Shown: piece by piece, positions 59,908-64,000 of the stretch
Layout of the letters: each line of letters starts with the position of its first letter
Position numbering within the stretch: position 1 is the stretch's first letter
NCBI RefSeq assembly: GCF_003946915.1
Contig: NZ_RPOC01000003.1
Coordinates: 1-64,000 of the forward strand
DNA length: 64,000 nt
Source: Flavobacterium ustbae
Lineage (GTDB): Bacteria > Bacteroidota > Bacteroidia > Flavobacteriales > Flavobacteriaceae
Direction: 5' to 3'
Made by a program: the position numbers and the translations under genes
Notes under the pieces: generated by a model
What the model was told of the DNA's origin: nothing
The model's database searches: none
Seen by the model: the letters and a program-made list of their open reading frames with translations, nothing else

Positions 59908-60984
59908 ATGGAATTTTTTTGGTACGTAGTTTTAATGGGAATTCTAGCTGTCTATTTGGTTTTAGACGGCTATGATTTTGGTGCAGGAATTATTCATTTA
60001 TTTTTTGCCGATACAGAAAAAGATAAAAAAGCAATTACAAGTGCCATTGGTCCGTTTTGGGATGCCAATGAAGTTTGGCTGATTGCAGCTGGAGGCGTTT
60101 TGTTTTTTGCTTTTCCGACTTTATATGCTTCTTCTTTCAGCGGATTTTATTTGCCTTTAATCATGATTTTATGGCTTCTGATTTTCCGTGCAATTGGATT
60201 GGAAATGCGCGGACAAATTCATAACCACATGTGGGAAGCCATTTGGGATAAAGCTTTCGGGATTGCGAGTTTACTTTTGGCTTTGTTTTTCGGAATCGCA
60301 TTAGGAAATATTGTTCGCGGCGTGAATCTCGGAATGGTGCAAAATGGCGTTTCCACACAAGAAGCACATTATTTCTTTCTGCCTTTATGGAATCCAACTT
60401 TTAGTCCGCAGGCCAATGAATTGGGAATTATCGATTGGTTTACACTTTTCTTGGGAATTGTGAGCGTTGTCGCTTTGACGATTCACGGCGCAAACTGGAT
60501 TATTTATAAAACGAATTCGTCTTTAAATGAAAAACTTAAAAAAGTAGTTTTTGTATTGAATATTGTCCTTTTGGTTTTGGTGTGTATTTCGTTGCAAATT
60601 TGGCATTTTATTGAACCAAAACCATTTCACAATTTTGTTGAAAATCCGATTTTATGGTTTTTTCCGATAATGACGTTTGTTGGAATAATAGGTTTATTCA
60701 AAGTGCGTTCCTTCAAAAAAGATGGGCACGGATTTGTATTTTCAACCTTGTTTCTCCTTGGCGGATTCGCTTCTACAGCGGTTTCTATTTTTCCAAATGT
60801 TTTGCCTTCAACTAATAAAGTAAATCCGTCGTTGACGATTTACAATACCGCCGCTCATGCATATGGTTTAAATGCAGGTTTGAGCTGGTTTTTTGTGGCT
60901 TTAGCTTTAGTTATTGTTTATTTTATTATTCAATATCGCGTTTTCAGTGGGAAAATGGATGATATTGGGTATGGGGAACATTGA
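59908..60984 (+). CDS. cydB: Cytochrome bd quinol oxidase subunit II
   Basis: A protein of 358 residues with about eight helices: VLDGYDFGAGIIHLFFADTE, GPFWDANEVWLIAAGGVLFF and FRAIGLEMRGQ, typical CydB motifs. It pairs with CydA. No small CydX-like ORF was recognised downstream. Confidence 0.96.
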   Translation: MEFFWYVVLMGILAVYLVLDGYDFGAGIIHLFFADTEKDKKAITSAIGPFWDANEVWLIAAGGVLFFAFPTLYASSFSGFYLPLIMILWLLIFRAIGLEMRGQIHNHMWEAIWDKAFGIASLLLALFFGIALGNIVRGVNLGMVQNGVSTQEAHYFFLPLWNPTFSPQANELGIIDWFTLFLGIVSVVALTIHGANWIIYKTNSSLNEKLKKVVFVLNIVLLVLVCISLQIWHFIEPKPFHNFVENPILWFFPIMTFVGIIGLFKVRSFKKDGHGFVFSTLFLLGGFASTAVSIFPNVLPSTNKVNPSLTIYNTAAHAYGLNAGLSWFFVALALVIVYFIIQYRVFSGKMDDIGYGEH

Positions 60985-61089
60985 TTTTTTTGATAGCCAC
61001 GAATTCACGAATTTTATTTTGATTAAATGATTCTGATTATTGAATTTTTATAGTTGAAAATAACACGAATTGTTATCTTAATATAGAAT

Positions 61090-61219
61090 GAATTGCCTCC
61101 AGTTTTAACTGGAGGTTTTTTGATTAAATTCGAATTGGGCTTTAGCCAAACTTCACAATTTTGGCTAAAGCCTTTTTTGTATACATTTGTTAACCTCCAG
61201 CTGAAGCTGGAGGCAATTC
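61090..61219. repeat. Inverted repeat, GAATTGCCTCCAG family, enclosing a terminator
   Basis: The 26-base arms 61090-61115 and 61194-61219 match at 23 of 26 positions. Each is itself hairpin-like (CTCCAG...CTGGAG). The terminator at 61138-61178 lies between. Confidence 0.9.
61138..61178 (+). terminator. Terminator, probably of cydAB
   Basis: GGCTTTAGCCAAA (61138-61150) pairs exactly with TTTGGCTAAAGCC (61160-61172), followed by six T. It lies 155 bases after cydB. Confidence 0.85.
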
Positions 61220-61279
61220 AAAAAAATATTATGAATGTAAATCGAGGTATTTTTTAATTCTAAAAACATTGATTTAATT

Positions 61280-61963
61280 ATGATAAACTTATTCAAACAA
61301 AAAACAAGAGCAAAAGATATTGCTTTGTTAGAATTGAAAATAGCAGAATTAATTGCGCCAGAATTCCCAAAAATAAAGGATTGTTTGTGGAAAGGCGGAT
61401 TGAAAATTGATTTTTCAAACATCGGTATTCTAATAGACTGGAAATCGTACATTCTGAAAGAAGGTGAAGACGTAATAAGATGTAAACCGAATTATTTTGA
61501 ACTATCAGGAGTATATCTTGTCGAGAAAAATAGTCAAGAACTAAAAGAAATTAAATTAATTTACCAAAGTAATCGTTTAAGGGAAATTAAAGTTGAAAAT
61601 CCTAAAACTTTTCATAAGGATTTTGATTTTAATTCTTTAATTAAAAAAGATTTGAAGACTAGAAATATTGAAGTTGACAATCCAGATGCTAGAATTGTAG
61701 CAAAAATTTTAGAAGCTTTGAGTAAAGAACAAAAAGGATTTCTAGAATTAGAAGATACTTTTGAAATAGAAATAGATGAGAAGTTTTATTATACTATTTT
61801 GGATATGGAAGATGGAAACTATATCGCAATTGATAAAAAAGGAAAAGTTTATAGATTGATTCATGATCATAAAGAAAGTGCGAAACAGATTGCTGTAAAT
61901 TCAAGTGAGTTTCTGAAAAATTATAAAGGAATAAAATCAGATTTAAATATTTATTTTGTGTGA
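61280..61963 (+). CDS. Hypothetical, C-terminus resembles SUKH/SMI1_KNR4
   Basis: A protein of 227 residues with no signal peptide or membrane helix. The C-terminal stretch ILDMEDGNYIAIDKKGKVYR followed by LIHDHKESAKQIA and SSEFLKNYKG resembles the end of SUKH (SMI1/KNR4) proteins, many of which are toxin immunity proteins. The N-terminal part is not recognised. No toxin or Rhs gene is visible. Function inferred only by resemblance. Confidence 0.7.
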   Translation: MINLFKQKTRAKDIALLELKIAELIAPEFPKIKDCLWKGGLKIDFSNIGILIDWKSYILKEGEDVIRCKPNYFELSGVYLVEKNSQELKEIKLIYQSNRLREIKVENPKTFHKDFDFNSLIKKDLKTRNIEVDNPDARIVAKILEALSKEQKGFLELEDTFEIEIDEKFYYTILDMEDGNYIAIDKKGKVYRLIHDHKESAKQIAVNSSEFLKNYKGIKSDLNIYFV

Positions 61964-62015
61964 CCTTAAATTTGGCAAAATTGATTTAAAACGAAAAACT
62001 TCTAATTATCAAAAT

Positions 62016-62130
62016 TGCGTTAGAGATAGGAGCGGTATCTCCCGATTTAGAAAAACAAGGCTTTTTAGCTGTAGTTTTTGTTAATCGGGAATTTAGCGGA
62101 TAGTCCGTTCGCCGCGGCGAAAACGCCCAA
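62016..62130 (+). ncRNA. Structured intergenic RNA candidate
   Basis: A sequence unlike the surrounding A/T-rich DNA. After GAGATAGGAGCGGTATC comes a long hairpin: CCCGATT (62041-62047) with AATCGGG (62083-62089) and AAAAAC with GTTTTT. Then GCGGATAGTCCG and the perfect hairpin TTCGCCGCGGCGAA, ending in AACGCCCA. It lies in the 383-base gap after the SUKH-like gene. The strand is chosen from the layout. It could be a Flavobacteria-type conserved RNA such as the Flavo-1 motif, but I cannot confirm this. Confidence 0.4.
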
Positions 62131-62347
62131 ATTAATCTTCTGAATTAATTTATTTTCTAATAAATAAACATAAGATAACTTTTATAAAAGATTTAATTAC
62201 AACTTATAGTTATATTCTATAATGCTGATTGTAAGAAAAAAAGGAAGTTAATGCTTAATATTGCGTATCTAAGAATTTTTCCCCCTAAGAATTTTTAGAA
62301 ATTGATTTTTACCAAAAAATTAAATCTATTTTTACCTACTAATTATT

Positions 62348-62752
62348 ATGCCTTTAACAATTTTTTCCGACAAGGTTAGATTTCGTTACAAATCTAAGAA
62401 TTGGCAGTATCAGTTTGATGAAATTAAAGAACTAGGACTGCTTAAAAAAAAGAGAAAATATTTTCTTGAAAACGGCGCTTTTATAGCCGTAACCATTGCC
62501 ACATACTACTGTATGATATTTTCCAACTTAATGGACTTATATTATATTATTCCGGCGCTTTTATGTTATACTCTTATTATCATTGCCCGGTTTGGTAATA
62601 AGGCAGAGTTTGTATATTTTATTTTTGTTAAAGATATTTACCAAAATGAAATAAGAACTAAAATTGCTCCAGAAGACCGTGCATTGGTTGGTAAGCAGAT
62701 TGATTATTATTTAGATCTTCAGTTTGAACGCAGTATAAAGAGAACTGCTTAA
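62348..62752 (+). CDS. Hypothetical, PH-like protein with a membrane hairpin
   Basis: A protein of 134 residues. Strands such as TIFSDKVRFRYKSKNWQYQF and a later EFVYFIFVKDIYQNEIRTKI look like a split PH-like domain. Between them lie two membrane helices (about 43-60 and 66-82). It is not assigned to a family with certainty. The 200-base gap after it has no convincing gene. Confidence 0.65.
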   Translation: MPLTIFSDKVRFRYKSKNWQYQFDEIKELGLLKKKRKYFLENGAFIAVTIATYYCMIFSNLMDLYYIIPALLCYTLIIIARFGNKAEFVYFIFVKDIYQNEIRTKIAPEDRALVGKQIDYYLDLQFERSIKRTA

Positions 62753-62987
62753 GAAAAATCAGAGATGTTTGTATTTGATGTTTTCCATTATGATATTTTG
62801 TTCATAATGGCAACTCGGATATACGGTTACTTTATTGCCAGAAAGAAAAAAAAATTAACAAAACGCTATGTGATATTTTCATTTTGCAGTAGCTTTATCC
62901 ATACCCAAAAATAAGTATAGTTATGCCGTTATAATGTAACGGTTGGCTGTTTTGACTATACATGACCCCAAATCAGAAACAAAAATT

Positions 62988-63374
62988 ATGGCCGCAACAA
63001 TTAAAAACAAGATTAGAAACATTAGAGAATTAAAAAATTACACTCAGGAATATATGGCAGAAAGATTAGGCGTAACTCAGGCGGGTTATAGCAAAATCGA
63101 AAAAGGAAAAACTTCTCTGAGTTATGAAAAACTAGTTGAAATAGGCAGAATATTAGATGTAAGTGTAGAGGATATCATTACTTTCGATTATGACAAATAT
63201 TTTACTAATTATAATAAAATAACAGGAAATAATAACGGAAGTATTATGATAAATACAGATAGCACTTCTATTCTGAAAGAGCTTTATGAAGATAAGATTC
63301 AATTGTTGGAAAAACTCTTGAATAAAACCGAAATAGAGCTTAGCCGTTATAAAAATAAATTTGGAGAGCTTTGA
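62988..63374 (+). CDS. XRE family transcriptional regulator
   Basis: Start MAATIKNKIRN at 62988 (128 residues) is preferred; the frame opens at 62943, but the helix-turn-helix fits the later start. It has IRNIRELKNYTQEYMAERLG, then VTQAGYSKIEKGKTSLSYEK. The C-terminal third (LKELYEDKIQLLEKLLNKTE) looks like a short coiled coil, suggesting dimerisation. The target is unknown. Similar regulators are common in Flavobacterium. Confidence 0.9.
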   Translation: MAATIKNKIRNIRELKNYTQEYMAERLGVTQAGYSKIEKGKTSLSYEKLVEIGRILDVSVEDIITFDYDKYFTNYNKITGNNNGSIMINTDSTSILKELYEDKIQLLEKLLNKTEIELSRYKNKFGEL

Positions 63375-63488
63375 AAGTTTTAGTTTCATCTTTGTCAAAG
63401 TATAAAACTTTGACAAAGATTACTCTACAAGTAAAAACTAAATTCAAAAGTATTCAAATTAAAAAGCACATTGCGACGCTTTTAAGTT

Positions 63489-64000
63489 TTAAAACAAAAC
63501 TTCTTTTGCAATGATGTAAAATCCCATAATGAGAACAAACCATCCAAAGAGAGGTTTTAATTTTGCGCCATCAATTTTTTTAGAAAGCTGGCTTCCAATA
63601 AACATTCCGATTAAGGCCATTGCTGAGACGCTTAACAAGAAAGTGTAGTTTATAGGCGTTCCGATATACAAATCGCCAGCAAAACCTATGGTTGAATTAA
63701 TAGTAATGATTAATAATGAAGTCCCAACAGCTTGTTTCATAGGTAGATTGGCAAAAAAAAGCAAGGCAGGAATAATTAAAAATCCGCCGCCAGCGCCCAG
63801 AAAACCCGTTACAATTCCAACCAAAAAGCCAATAAAACTGAGTTGTGAATAATTGGTTTCGACTGACTTTATTTCGGACTGATTTTTTTTAATCATCGAA
63901 ATAGCCGCTGTAATCATAAGGATAGAAAAGATAATCATGATCAGAAAATCTTTTGAAACCGTATAAGAGGCAACAGAAAATAATGTTGCAGCAATTTGCG
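63489..64000 (-). CDS. TauE/SafE family sulfite/sulfur exporter (partial, cut by right edge)
   Basis: The reading frame stays open to the window end, so the first part is missing. The visible C-terminal ~170 residues have about four to five helices. GFLGAGGGFLIIPALLFFAN is the second copy of the GxGGGxLxxP motif, followed by MKQAVGTSLLIITINSTIGF. The family exports sulfite or other organosulfur anions. The first ATG at 63938 is internal to the gene. Confidence 0.85.
   Translation of the reverse strand, partial: QIAATLFSVASYTVSKDFLIMIIFSILMITAAISMIKKNQSEIKSVETNYSQLSFIGFLVGIVTGFLGAGGGFLIIPALLFFANLPMKQAVGTSLLIITINSTIGFAGDLYIGTPINYTFLLSVSAMALIGMFIGSQLSKKIDGAKLKPLFGWFVLIMGFYIIAKEVLF

Noticed and set aside
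61165..61452. A 95-codon frame on the minus strand
   Set aside because: It overlaps the start of the SUKH-like gene and the GAATTGCCTCCAG repeat, and shows no coding pattern.
62765..62914. A 49-codon ORF (begins MFVFDVFHYDILF) between the PH-like and XRE genes
   Set aside because: No promoter, no family resemblance and composition typical of random A/T-rich DNA. Kept out of the gene list.
1..64000. tRNA and rRNA genes
   Set aside because: I looked for T-loop-like GGTTCGAATCC patterns and rRNA-like sequence and saw none; a tRNAscan or Infernal run would settle this.

Overview
The window is a piece of a low-GC Bacteroidota chromosome, almost certainly Flavobacterium or a close relative. The signs are a type B type IX secretion (T9SS) C-terminal domain, TonB-dependent receptor architecture with an N-terminal carboxypeptidase-like domain, LytS/LytTR signalling with 2TM-domain proteins, many SPII lipoproteins, promoters of the TAnnTTTG (-7) type, and few clear Shine-Dalgarno sequences. 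I found no tRNA, rRNA, CRISPR array, transposase or prophage gene. Most of it reads as core or housekeeping genome, with very repeat-rich intergenic DNA.

Layout. 0.3-4.4 kb (-): an ABC-2 exporter pair followed by a T9SS type B surface protein. 4.5-6.5 kb (+): a protein with kinase-like motifs and a propeller-type lipoprotein. 6.8-11.7 kb: a 1243-residue phosphoesterase / kinase-like / outer-membrane-barrel protein (-), divergent from an HD + PycTM membrane protein (+). 11.9-15.9 kb: a GAF protein, then an SDR oxidoreductase and its likely TetR regulator, both preceded by the same palindromic operator. 16.2-22.9 kb (-): nucleoid protein, four-helix-bundle protein flanked by inverted repeats, pRiA4b ORF-3-like protein, HPP protein, ClC channel, VOC protein, acetyltransferase, YciI-like and DinB-like proteins. 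23.0-30.1 kb (+): TonB receptor, DUF2141 protein, a secreted helical-repeat-like protein, then a LytS-type kinase fused to a 2TM domain, four more 2TM genes and a LytTR response regulator. 30.4-34.4 kb: heme A synthase, a membrane protein and CCA-type nucleotidyltransferase as an overlapping operon (-), and yaaA (+). 34.6-39.2 kb (-): TetR-TolC-EmrA-EmrB type efflux operon with a tandem operator.

39.4-48.9 kb (-) is the tryptophan locus: trpL leader peptide and attenuator, then trpE, trpG, trpD, trpC, trpF, trpB and trpA, with two lipoproteins, a GNAT acetyltransferase and a gamma-glutamylcyclotransferase-like gene interspersed, and inverted-repeat DNA in nearly every longer gap. The 18-residue leader peptide contains three consecutive Trp codons and is followed by a strong terminator; a segment at the leader stop codon can pair with the terminator, so this looks like classical ribosome-mediated attenuation.

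49-54 kb (-): a beta-helix secreted protein, a MarR-nitroreductase-YceI operon with two operators lying on its -33 and -7 boxes, and glpD. 54.2-57.6 kb: a membrane protein, a 38-residue Pro/Arg/Gln-rich ORF, a YeeE/YedE pair and a CstB-like persulfide dioxygenase-rhodanese (sulfur handling). 57.8-61 kb (+): HD phosphohydrolase and cydAB. 61-64 kb: unknown proteins, a structured intergenic RNA candidate, an XRE regulator, and the C-terminal half of a TauE/SafE exporter cut by the right edge.

The most striking features outside the genes are several families of intergenic inverted repeats, often with near-perfect 15-27 bp arms and sometimes nested, recurring throughout the window.
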